DNA from: Campylobacterota bacterium
GTDB taxonomy: Bacteria; Campylobacterota; Campylobacteria; Campylobacterales; Sulfurovaceae
DNA length: 5,079 bases
NCBI GenBank assembly: GCA_013153675.1
Contig: JAADEA010000159.1
Span: 1-5,079 of the forward strand
Direction: 5' to 3'
Translations under genes and position numbers: made by a program
The notes under the pieces: generated by a model
The model's database searches: none
What the model saw: the letters and a program-made list of their open reading frames with translations, nothing else
Told to the model about the DNA's origin: nothing
Part shown: piece after piece, positions 1 to 5,079 of the stretch
Position numbering within the stretch: position 1 is the first letter of the stretch
Layout: the number at the start of each line of letters is the position of its first letter

Positions 1-525
1 ATAAGCCTTTTCATATCTCCATCTTAGTACAAACTCTATAATTTTATTCTTTTGCTCTTGAGTTAATGTCTCTGCCTTTCCAAAATATCCAAGAGATACA
101 TTTTTTGCCCTTTTTTTCCCATTTTTATCAGGCTCGTAAGTAATTGCTATAATTTGCACATATTTACCACTTCTAATCTCTCCAAAATCATCCTCTTTCA
201 ATCCTATACCGCTAATATTCATTGCTTTAAATTGAAAAATTTTATCAATCTCAGGAGCCTTTTTGAAAATTTCAAGCTCATTATATAAAGAGATTAATTT
301 AATTAAATTTTTGATTCTAAGATAGTTAGTAGAGCTATTTAAATTTAAGGAAGAGACCAACTCTTTGGGCAACTCTTCTAAAAGAGATTTTTGGGAGGTT
401 AAATCTTCATCATCTATTGATATCTCTGCTGTATCAATTTCAATACTTGAGATCTCTTTTTTTTTCTTAATAAAATCTCTTAATTTCTCATTAACCTCTC
501 TTAATTTTTCAACGGTCACACCCAT
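1..525 (-). CDS. Hypothetical protein, possibly an atypical PilZ-domain protein (3' end outside window)
   Basis: This is the first 175 codons of a gene whose stop lies beyond the left edge. The ATG at 525-523 has a GGAG Shine-Dalgarno sequence five bases upstream. An in-frame TAA lies eleven codons further up, with no other ATG, GTG or TTG between, so the start is firm. Residues 1-35 are charged and probably helical (MGVTVEKLREVNEKLRDF, then a lysine run). Residues 36-95 are acidic, then helical. Residues 96-160 look like beta strands and include NISGIG at 103-108, fitting the [D/N]xSxxG motif of c-di-GMP-binding PilZ domains, followed by SGKYVQIIAI. Residues 155-175 form a helix ending WRYEKAY, like the C-terminal helix of PilZ domains. 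The usual upstream RxxxR is not visible, so c-di-GMP binding is doubtful. There is no signal peptide or membrane segment. The coding call is strong; PilZ is a tentative inference from one motif and the predicted fold pattern. Confidence 0.85.
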   Translation of the reverse strand, partial: MGVTVEKLREVNEKLRDFIKKKKEISSIEIDTAEISIDDEDLTSQKSLLEELPKELVSSLNLNSSTNYLRIKNLIKLISLYNELEIFKKAPEIDKIFQFKAMNISGIGLKEDDFGEIRSGKYVQIIAITYEPDKNGKKRAKNVSLGYFGKAETLTQEQKNKIIEFVLRWRYEKAY

Positions 526-550
526 AGCTACTCCAACAATAAAAAAAGAA

Positions 551-583
551 AATATTTTTTATAACAATATCGTAAAAAATATT
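551..583. repeat. Perfect 11-bp AT inverted repeat over the leftward promoter
   Basis: AATATTTTTTA at 551-561 is matched exactly by its reverse complement TAAAAAATATT at 573-583, with an 11-base spacer. The left arm overlaps the predicted -10 box of the leftward gene and its likely transcription start. It could be an operator, a bent-DNA or nucleoid-protein site, or chance in very AT-rich DNA. The same 10-mer AATATTTTTT recurs at 628-637 and 2723-2732. Confidence 0.4.
558..566 (-). promoter_or_regulatory. Extended -10 promoter for the leftward gene
   Basis: Read on the minus strand this is TGTTATAAA, a TGn extended -10 with hexamer TATAAA (563-558). Transcription would begin near 551 and leave a leader of about 26 bases before the ATG at 525. 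No convincing -35 box is seen, which is usual for Campylobacterota sigma-70 promoters. The box lies partly inside an inverted repeat (551-583). Inferred from sequence only. Confidence 0.5.
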
Positions 584-627
584 AAATATATCTAAAAATA
601 TCAAAAATTGCATTAGTTAATATAGAA

Positions 628-642
628 AATATTTTTTAATAT
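628..642. repeat. AATATTTTTTAATAT motif, copy 1 (second copy at 2723-2737)
   Basis: This 15-mer occurs with identical sequence here, upstream of murA, and at 2723-2737, between the acidic-protein gene and aspS. It contains a small dyad, ATATT-TTTT-AATAT. Here it sits about 45 bases upstream of the murA -10 box, where an UP-element or an activator might act. It is only A and T, so chance recurrence is possible. Confidence 0.35.
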
Positions 643-685
643 ATATTCTTTAGCGAAATTTTTCTCCCCTCTTCTAAATATTCTT

Positions 686-694
686 TGTTAAAAT
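686..694 (+). promoter_or_regulatory. Extended -10 promoter of murA
   Basis: TGTTAAAAT is a TGn extended -10 with hexamer TAAAAT (689-694, five of six matches to TATAAT). A pyrimidine-rich stretch, about 660-686, lies upstream in place of a -35 box. Transcription would start near 701, giving a leader of about 20 bases that contains the AAGGA ribosome-binding site (710-714). The leader lengths predicted for aspS and the acidic-protein gene are similar. Inferred from sequence only. Confidence 0.5.
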
Positions 695-719
695 TTAGAA
701 AAAATTTTTAAGGATTCAA

Positions 720-1988
720 ATGGATTATTTAGAAATTCAAGGAGGTGCTCCTCTAAAAGGAGAGGTAAAAATTAGTGGAGCAAAAAATGCAGCTTTGCCT
801 GTTATTGCTGCTGCTCTTTTAAGCAATAAAGATGTGATTTTAAAAAATCTTCCAAATGTAGTTGATATTAAAACATTATTAAAACTTCTCAAAATTTTAG
901 GTGCAAAAGTTGAATATAATGGAGAAAATGAAGTTTTAATAAATTGTTCTAATATTACTTCTACAAAGGCTCTATATGAAATAGTATCAAAAATGAGAGC
1001 CTCTATTTTAGTATTAGGTCCTCTTTTATCAAGATATAGAGAGTGTGAAGTATCTTTGCCAGGAGGTTGTGCAATTGGACAAAGACCAATAGATTTACAT
1101 CTTAAGGCTTTAGAGGAACTTGGAGCCAAAATATCTATTAAACAAGGATATGTAAGAGCAGAGGCAAAAGAAGGACTTAAGGGAAAAAAGATAATTTTTG
1201 ACAAAATTACAGTGGGAGGAACTGAAAATACTCTAATGGCTGCAGCTTTAGCTAAAGGAACAACAGAAATAATTAATGCAGCAAAAGAGCCAGAGGTGGT
1301 TCAACTTTGTGAAATGTTAGAACAAGGTGGAGTTAAAATAGAAGGTATTGGTACAGATAGATTAATAATACATGGAAGAGATGGAGAGCCTTTAGAGTAT
1401 AAAGATCCTATAACTATTATTCCAGATAGAATTGAGGCTGGAACATATCTTTGTGCAGGTGCAATTACCTATTCAAATATAAAAGTATCAAATGTGATCT
1501 CTGAACATCTTCAAGCTGTAATTGATAAATTAGAAAGTATGGGAAATAGCTTTAATCTTAATAAAGATAGTATAGAGATTATTCCACCAAATAAGTTAAA
1601 GGGAGTTAATGTAATTACAGCAGAGTATCCAGGTTTTCCTACCGATATGCAAGCTCAAATTATGGCAGTTGCTACAATTGCATCTGAAGAGAGTTTAATT
1701 GAAGAGAGACTTTTTGAAAATAGATTTATGCATGTTAGCGAACTAAATCGTTTAGGGGCAGATATATGGCTAAAAGGAAATGTGGCAGCTGTTAAGCCAG
1801 TAGAAGAGCTAATGGGTGCTGATGTAATGGCAACAGATCTTAGAGCAAGCTCTGCTTTAGTCTTAGCTGGACTTATTGCAAAAGGTACTACAAGGGTTAG
1901 AAGAATATATCATTTAGATAGAGGATATGATAGATTAGAAGAGAAGCTATCTCTTCTTGGAGCTAAGATAAAAAGAAAAAAAGAGTAG
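720..1988 (+). CDS. murA: UDP-N-acetylglucosamine 1-carboxyvinyltransferase (MurA)
   Basis: MurA transfers enolpyruvate from phosphoenolpyruvate to UDP-GlcNAc, the first committed cytoplasmic step of peptidoglycan synthesis. The protein has 422 residues, the usual family length, and appears intact. Residues visible by comparison with E. coli MurA: K22 and N23 in SGAKNAALP, the catalytic loop [12 protein letters not shown] with C117 (C115 in E. coli) and R122, D309 in FPTDMQAQ as the likely general base, R375 in DLRASSALV, and R401 in LDRGYDRLE. Because the cysteine is kept rather than replaced by aspartate, fosfomycin should still bind; this is inference from the family. The ATG has AAGGA five bases upstream. 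The gene stands alone: its own promoter is predicted at 686-694, and a convergent gene begins 5 bp after its stop. Its lysine-rich tail (KIKRKKE), an A-rich stretch of DNA, doubles as the U-tract template of the opposing terminator. Confidence 0.97.
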   Translation: MDYLEIQGGAPLKGEVKISGAKNAALPVIAAALLSNKDVILKNLPNVVDIKTLLKLLKILGAKVEYNGENEVLINCSNITSTKALYEIVSKMRASILVLGPLLSRYRECEVSLPGGCAIGQRPIDLHLKALEELGAKISIKQGYVRAEAKEGLKGKKIIFDKITVGGTENTLMAAALAKGTTEIINAAKEPEVVQLCEMLEQGGVKIEGIGTDRLIIHGRDGEPLEYKDPITIIPDRIEAGTYLCAGAITYSNIKVSNVISEHLQAVIDKLESMGNSFNLNKDSIEIIPPNKLKGVNVITAEYPGFPTDMQAQIMAVATIASEESLIEERLFENRFMHVSELNRLGADIWLKGNVAAVKPVEELMGADVMATDLRASSALVLAGLIAKGTTRVRRIYHLDRGYDRLEEKLSLLGAKIKRKKE

Positions 1989-2000
1989 AAATTCTACTCT
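1970..2000 (-). terminator. Rho-independent terminator of the acidic-protein gene, overlapping the murA 3' end
   Basis: AGAGTAG (1982-1988) and CTACTCT (1994-2000) form a 7-bp stem around the 5-base gap between the two genes. The repeat can be written as 9-bp arms about one central base. On the minus strand the stem is followed by a run of T broken by one C (1981-1970), the classic intrinsic terminator layout. On the plus strand the stem is preceded by A and followed by CTATATAACTAT, so it should terminate murA poorly. The murA TAG and the opposing TAG sit at mirror positions in the stem. Confidence 0.8.
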
Positions 2001-2662
2001 ATATAACTATCTAAATCATCTAAATCTAAATGTAGAGTTGGATTTTCACCCTTTTGTAAAAGAAGTTCTAAAATATTATCTCTTTTTAGATAGATAAAGA
2101 TCTCTCTTCTTTTATCTTTTAGATTAAATTCACTTATTTCAAACTCTTCATCTTCATATTTAATACTATTTAGATCTGCTAAATAACAAAGCTCTTCTAA
2201 ATAGCTTTTTGATAAGAGATCTTCTTGAGTACATCCAATAGTCTCTAAAAATAGCTTTGATGGATCTAATTCTCCATCAAAATCAGCCTCTAACTCTACA
2301 CTTCCTTCTTGATCAATTAATTCTACATAGACTATATCTCTATCTTTAGCTAAATTAATAATATCAAAGTATGAGCTATATTCTTTGCTATTAATATTAA
2401 TAGAATCTATATCTACTTCTATTTTTTCCTCTTCATTAAAAAGAGTAATACTATTTTCTTCATCTATATCAAATAGATCTAAAGAAGATAGAGCTCCCTC
2501 TTTTTGAGAGATATCTTCTACTAAATCCTTAACTCTCTTATATAAAAGTTCAATATCCTTATCTTCATTTATATCATTTAATGCAAAGCCAATCTTTTCA
2601 ATATTGCCTATATTAAAGATATTTACCTTTTTAAAAAATCCATCAATTGCTAATGTAATCAA
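1994..2662 (-). CDS. Highly acidic hypothetical protein of unknown function
   Basis: I do not recognise this protein. From the TTG at 2662 it has 222 residues beginning MITLAIDGFF. I count about 57 Asp/Glu against 22 Lys/Arg, a net charge near -35, with the acid spread throughout and ending in LDLDDLDSYIE. There is no signal peptide or membrane segment, so it is probably cytosolic. The two cysteines (in IGCTQ and ELCYL) do not form a metal motif. Residues 105-150 (DIVYVELIDQEG and after) and 185-205 (REIFIYLKRD) look like strands, so it appears folded rather than merely disordered. The reading frame opens further to a TTG at 2704, but that start has no ribosome-binding site and would place the predicted -10 box inside the gene. 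At 2662, GAGGAG lies six bases upstream. It is monocistronic, with its own promoter and terminator, and divergent from aspS. Acidity could suit binding of a basic partner or mimicry of nucleic acid; that is speculation. Confidence 0.85.
   Translation of the reverse strand: MITLAIDGFFKKVNIFNIGNIEKIGFALNDINEDKDIELLYKRVKDLVEDISQKEGALSSLDLFDIDEENSITLFNEEEKIEVDIDSININSKEYSSYFDIINLAKDRDIVYVELIDQEGSVELEADFDGELDPSKLFLETIGCTQEDLLSKSYLEELCYLADLNSIKYEDEEFEISEFNLKDKRREIFIYLKRDNILELLLQKGENPTLHLDLDDLDSYIE
2009..2031. repeat. Tandem 9-bp repeat encoding the acidic tail
   Basis: ATCTAAATC occurs twice head to tail (2009-2017 and 2018-2026), followed by a partial TAAAT (2027-2031). On the minus strand it encodes the alternating Leu-Asp tail LDLDDLDS of the acidic protein. 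Nine bases keep the frame, so slippage would only add or remove three residues. Two and a half copies is modest and may simply reflect Leu/Asp codons. Confidence 0.5.
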
Positions 2663-2668
2663 TTTATA

Positions 2669-2674
2669 CTCCTC
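2669..2674 (-). promoter_or_regulatory. Ribosome-binding site that fixes the TTG start of the acidic-protein gene
   Basis: Minus-strand GAGGAG (2674-2669) is followed by a six-base spacer and TTG at 2662-2660. It is the best Shine-Dalgarno match in this stretch. No comparable sequence precedes the alternative TTG at 2704. It therefore decides for the shorter protein. Confidence 0.75.
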
Positions 2675-2686
2675 TTTTTTATTTAT

Positions 2687-2692
2687 ATTATA
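2687..2692 (-). promoter_or_regulatory. -10 box TATAAT of the acidic-protein gene
   Basis: The minus strand reads TTTTGGTATAAT, with a perfect TATAAT at 2692-2687 and a T-rich stretch upstream (about 2703-2730) rather than a -35 box. Transcription would begin near 2680, about 18 bases before the TTG at 2662. The box lies downstream of the alternative TTG at 2704, which argues against that start. Confidence 0.65.
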
Positions 2693-2722
2693 CCAAAATC
2701 CCAAAAAATGAAAAAATTATTT

Positions 2723-2737
2723 AATATTTTTTAATAT
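2723..2737. repeat. AATATTTTTTAATAT motif, copy 2
   Basis: This is identical to 628-642. It lies in the divergent region between the acidic-protein gene and aspS, about 30 bases upstream of the former's -10 box. A further weak dyad, AATATCT (2733-2739) with AGATATT (2762-2768), overlaps its right end. A shared regulator, DNA bending or chance are all open. Confidence 0.35.
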
Positions 2738-2794
2738 CTAAATACCCCTCTTTAATATTAGAGATATTCAATTTCTATTAAAGTCCCTTTTGGA

Positions 2795-2800
2795 TATAAT
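2795..2800 (+). promoter_or_regulatory. -10 box TATAAT of the aspS-adk operon
   Basis: A perfect TATAAT sits in the context CCCTTTTGGATATAATTCG, closely resembling the -10 context of the opposing gene (TTTTGGTATAAT). The best 17-bp-spaced upstream hexamer, TTTCTA at 2772-2777, is a poor -35. The predicted start is near 2807, giving a leader of about 22 bases with the ribosome-binding site AGAAGG at 2818-2823. Confidence 0.65.
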
Positions 2801-2828
2801 TCGCCCAAAACTTCTTTAGAAGGTTTAG

Positions 2829-4607
2829 ATGGTGAAAAGAACTTATTGTGCAGATATAGATGAAAGTTTCATTGGAAAAAGAGTAAAAGTTTGTGGATGG
2901 GTAAATAGTAGAAGAGATCATGGAGGAGTAATTTTTATAGATCTAAGAGATAAAGATGAGGTAGTTCAGCTTGTATGTGACCCAGCAGATAGTAAAGAGG
3001 CTCACAAAGTAGCTGAAGAGGTTAGAGATCAATATGTATTAATTGCAGAAGGGGTTGTAAGAGCCAGAGGTGAAGGTTTAGAAAATCCAAAGCTAAAGAC
3101 AGGAAAGATAGAGATTGTAGTTGATAAATTAATTATAGAAAATAGATCTTTGCCTATGCCTTTTGATCTATATGATGATAAGGTAAATGAAGAGATTAAA
3201 TTAAAATATAGATACTTAGATCTAAGAACTCAAAAAATGCATAATATATTTAAGCTTAGATCAATTGCTGCAAAAGCTGCAAGAGATTCTCTAATAGAGC
3301 AAGGTTTTATGGAGGTTGAGACACCTATATTAACAAAGAGCACACCAGAGGGAGCAAGAGACTATCTCGTTCCAAGTAGAATTTTTAATGGAGAGTTTTA
3401 TGCTCTTCCTCAATCTCCTCAGCTCTTTAAACAGCTATTAATGGTAGCAGGTTTTGATAGATATTTTCAAATAGCAAAATGTTTTAGAGATGAGGATCTA
3501 AGAGCAGATAGACAACCAGAATTTACTCAAATAGATGTGGAGTTAAGTTTTGCTACTCAAGAAGAGATAATGGAGGTAGCAGAAAAATTAATTAAAGATA
3601 TTTTTATAGCTGCTGGATTTGAAGATAAACTTCCTCAAAAATTTGATATTTTAACTTATGATGAGGCTATGGAGCTTTATGGAAGTGATAAGCCAGATTT
3701 AAGATATGATTTAAAGATGGTCGATGTAATTGATATTTTCGAAAGATCTACTAATGAGATATTTTCAAATATAGCAAAAGATAAAAAGAAAAATAGAATC
3801 AAAGCCCTAAAAGTGCCAAATGGGGATAATATCTTTAGCAAAAGACAAATGAAGGGATTTGAAGAGTATGTAAGAAAGTTTGGTGCTCAAGGGCTTGGAT
3901 ATTTCCAAGTAAAAGAAGAAGGGCTCAAAGGACCATTAACTAAATTTTTCTCTCAAGAAGATTTAGATGAGATTATTAAAAGATGTGACTTAAAAGTTGG
4001 AGATGTGGTATTTTTTGGAGCTGGCAAGAAGAGTATTGTATTAGATTATATGGGTAGATTTAGACAATATTTAGCTGAGTTAATGGGTATTATTCCTAAA
4101 GATCAGTATAAATTTGTATGGATAGTAGATTTTCCAATGTTTGAGATAGAAGATAATAAAGTAAAAGCTTTGCACCATCCATTTACAATGCCAAAATTAA
4201 ATGAAAATGGAAAGCTTGAATATAGTGATATTGAAGAAATAAAATCAATTGCCTATGATATTGTATTAAATGGTGTAGAGCTTGGTGGAGGAAGTTTGCG
4301 TATTCATAAAGAGGAGATTCAAGAAGAGATCTTTAATATTCTTGGTATTGGAAAAGAAGAGGCTCAAGAGAAGTTTGGATTTTTACTTGATGCCTTAAAA
4401 TATGGTGCTCCTCCACATGGAGGATTTGCTATTGGTTTTGATAGGCTAATAATGTTGCTTACAAATAGCAATAGTATTAGAGATGTGATTGCATTTCCAA
4501 AAACTCAAAAGGCTCAATGTCTTCTTACAGATGCTCCTTCAAAGGTTGATAGTGAGCAGTTAAAAGAGCTTGGAATTAGAATTAAAAAAGATATTACAAA
4601 AGGATAG
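2829..4607 (+). CDS. aspS: Aspartyl-tRNA synthetase, probably non-discriminating (Asp/Asn)
   Basis: This class II synthetase attaches aspartate to tRNA-Asp and probably also to tRNA-Asn. Its 592 residues match the bacterial-type length. In order: an OB-fold anticodon-binding domain (about 1-105), a catalytic core from about 120, the bacterial GAD insertion (about 300-415), and the core again to about 570. Motif 1 contains VETPIL (163-168). Motif 2 is [16 protein letters not shown] (219-234) with R220. Motif 3 is GFAIGFDRL (532-540) with R539. The specificity region reads GLENPKL (83-89): L84 and L89 align with Leu81 and Leu86 of the non-discriminating H. pylori enzyme, where E. coli has Asn and Met. 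H31 corresponds to the histidine tied to relaxed specificity in the Pseudomonas enzyme. Product Asp-tRNA-Asn would need GatCAB, which is not in this window. The ATG has AGAAGG five bases upstream; a GTG follows at codon 2. Confidence 0.97.
   Translation: MVKRTYCADIDESFIGKRVKVCGWVNSRRDHGGVIFIDLRDKDEVVQLVCDPADSKEAHKVAEEVRDQYVLIAEGVVRARGEGLENPKLKTGKIEIVVDKLIIENRSLPMPFDLYDDKVNEEIKLKYRYLDLRTQKMHNIFKLRSIAAKAARDSLIEQGFMEVETPILTKSTPEGARDYLVPSRIFNGEFYALPQSPQLFKQLLMVAGFDRYFQIAKCFRDEDLRADRQPEFTQIDVELSFATQEEIMEVAEKLIKDIFIAAGFEDKLPQKFDILTYDEAMELYGSDKPDLRYDLKMVDVIDIFERSTNEIFSNIAKDKKKNRIKALKVPNGDNIFSKRQMKGFEEYVRKFGAQGLGYFQVKEEGLKGPLTKFFSQEDLDEIIKRCDLKVGDVVFFGAGKKSIVLDYMGRFRQYLAELMGIIPKDQYKFVWIVDFPMFEIEDNKVKALHHPFTMPKLNENGKLEYSDIEEIKSIAYDIVLNGVELGGGSLRIHKEEIQEEIFNILGIGKEEAQEKFGFLLDALKYGAPPHGGFAIGFDRLIMLLTNSNSIRDVIAFPKTQKAQCLLTDAPSKVDSEQLKELGIRIKKDITKG
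4598..4604 (+). promoter_or_regulatory. adk ribosome-binding site inside the end of aspS
   Basis: AAAAGGA (4598-4604) lies in the last codons of aspS, immediately before its TAG (4605-4607) and five bases before the adk ATG (4610). With only 2 bp between the genes and no terminator or promoter, ribosomes finishing aspS are placed to start adk, so translational coupling is likely. Confidence 0.75.
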
Positions 4608-4609
4608 TT

Positions 4610-5079
4610 ATGAAAAAGTTATTTTTTATTATTGGAGCTCCTGGAAGTGGTAAAACTACAGATGCAAGTTTAATTGCAAAAAACAATAGTGATGAAATTG
4701 TTCACTACTCAACTGGTGATATGTTAAGAGCAGAGGTTGCAAGTGGAAGTGAGCTTGGAAAAAAGATAGATAGCTATATCTCAAAAGGAGAGCTTGTTCC
4801 ATTAGAGATTGTATTAAATACAATTATTAATGCTGTTAAAAATGCTCCAAAGGATGTAATTATTATAGATGGTTTCCCAAGAAGCGTAGAGCAAATGAGA
4901 GAGTTTGATAAACTATTAGAAAAAGAGGGAGATATTGATCTAAAGAGTGTAATTGAAGTTAGAGTAAGTGAAAAGGTAGCAAAAGAGAGAATTTTAGGAA
5001 GAGCAGCAGATAGTGAGGTTCAAAGAAATGATGATAATGAAGAGGTATTTAATAATAGAATGAAGATCTATCTTTTTTC
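4610..5079 (+). CDS. adk: Adenylate kinase (3' end outside window)
   Basis: Adenylate kinase interconverts ATP plus AMP with two ADP in the cytosol. The window holds 156 whole codons plus two bases; the full protein in related bacteria is about 190 residues. Visible elements: the P-loop GAPGSGKT (9-16) for ATP phosphates; STGDMLR (34-40) and the NMP-binding helices, with GELVP at 60-64; IIIDGFPRS (84-92) for AMP binding; and a short LID region, [18 protein letters not shown] (130-147), followed by NRMKIY. GKTTDA after the P-loop and STGD(L/M)[12 protein letters not shown] match my memory of Helicobacter and Sulfurimonas Adk. The LID is a few residues longer than in those. There are no zinc-binding cysteines in the LID. 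It lies 2 bp behind aspS in one operon; in Campylobacter ppa follows, which cannot be seen here. The last residues, YLF, differ from the usual Y-x-(E/D)-P-L; the window ends there in a T-rich run. Confidence 0.95.
   Translation, partial: MKKLFFIIGAPGSGKTTDASLIAKNNSDEIVHYSTGDMLRAEVASGSELGKKIDSYISKGELVPLEIVLNTIINAVKNAPKDVIIIDGFPRSVEQMREFDKLLEKEGDIDLKSVIEVRVSEKVAKERILGRAADSEVQRNDDNEEVFNNRMKIYLF

Noticed and set aside
540..559. A longer leftward protein with a hydrophobic N-terminus (KIFSFFIVGVA before the ATG at 525)
   Set aside because: The frame extends to a TAA with no ATG, GTG or TTG codon, and the GGAG site fits the ATG at 525, so the membrane-like stretch is not translated.
365..595. Plus-strand open frame of 76 codons in the left part
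   Set aside because: It is antisense to the 175-codon frame on the minus strand, which has a Shine-Dalgarno sequence and a sensible protein. The 76-codon product is low-complexity, rich in Ser, Ile and Phe, and has no clear ribosome-binding site.
526..719. A small RNA or tRNA gene in the first divergent intergenic region
   Set aside because: No cloverleaf, no GC-rich stem and no terminator was seen; the region is AT-rich promoter DNA.
737..1204. Minus-strand open frame of 155 codons inside murA
   Set aside because: It is wholly antisense to the catalytic-cysteine half of murA and is explained as a reverse-frame shadow; no promoter or ribosome-binding site was seen.
2733..2768. Inverted repeat AATATCT / AGATATT as a Fur- or PerR-type operator upstream of aspS
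   Set aside because: The 22-base spacer and lack of a 7-1-7 layout do not fit Fur or PerR boxes, and 7-bp AT arms are expected by chance here.
2705..2828. T-box or amino-acid-responsive leader ahead of aspS
   Set aside because: The predicted transcript leader is only about 22 bases, with no room for a T-box, leader peptide or attenuator. The region before it is AT-rich without stable stems.

Overview
The window is low-GC chromosomal DNA that looks like core genome of a Campylobacterota (epsilonproteobacterial) species. Three things suggest this. The AspRS and Adk sequences resemble, motif by motif, what I recall of the Helicobacter and Sulfurimonas proteins. The order aspS-adk is the one I recall from Campylobacter. 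Arginine is written almost only as AGA, and the promoters have extended -10 boxes behind T-rich tracts, with no clear -35 box. The genus cannot be fixed from the sequence alone; the low GC would suit several groups, including Nautiliales-like ones.

Layout from left to right. Positions 1-525 (minus) hold the first 175 codons of a gene that runs off the left edge. It is unassigned, with a weak PilZ-like signature. Positions 526-719 are a divergent promoter region. Positions 720-1988 (plus) are murA, the first committed step of peptidoglycan synthesis. Positions 1994-2662 (minus) encode a very acidic 222-residue protein of unknown function. It converges on murA with a 5-bp gap and ends at a hairpin terminator that contains both stop codons and uses the 3' end of murA as its U-tract template. 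Positions 2663-2828 are a second divergent promoter region. Positions 2829-4607 (plus) are aspS, whose anticodon-binding residues are those of a non-discriminating AspRS. Positions 4610-5079 (plus) are adk, 2 bp behind aspS, cut by the right edge.

The known genes are housekeeping: cell wall (murA), translation (aspS) and nucleotide balance (adk). aspS and adk form one translationally coupled unit. No mobile element, CRISPR array, RNA gene or defence system is visible. The points most worth a second look are the acidic orphan with its TTG start, the shared terminator, the non-discriminating AspRS signature, the atypical PilZ-like protein, and an AATATTTTTT motif repeated in both divergent intergenic regions. 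I found no convincing new multi-gene system.
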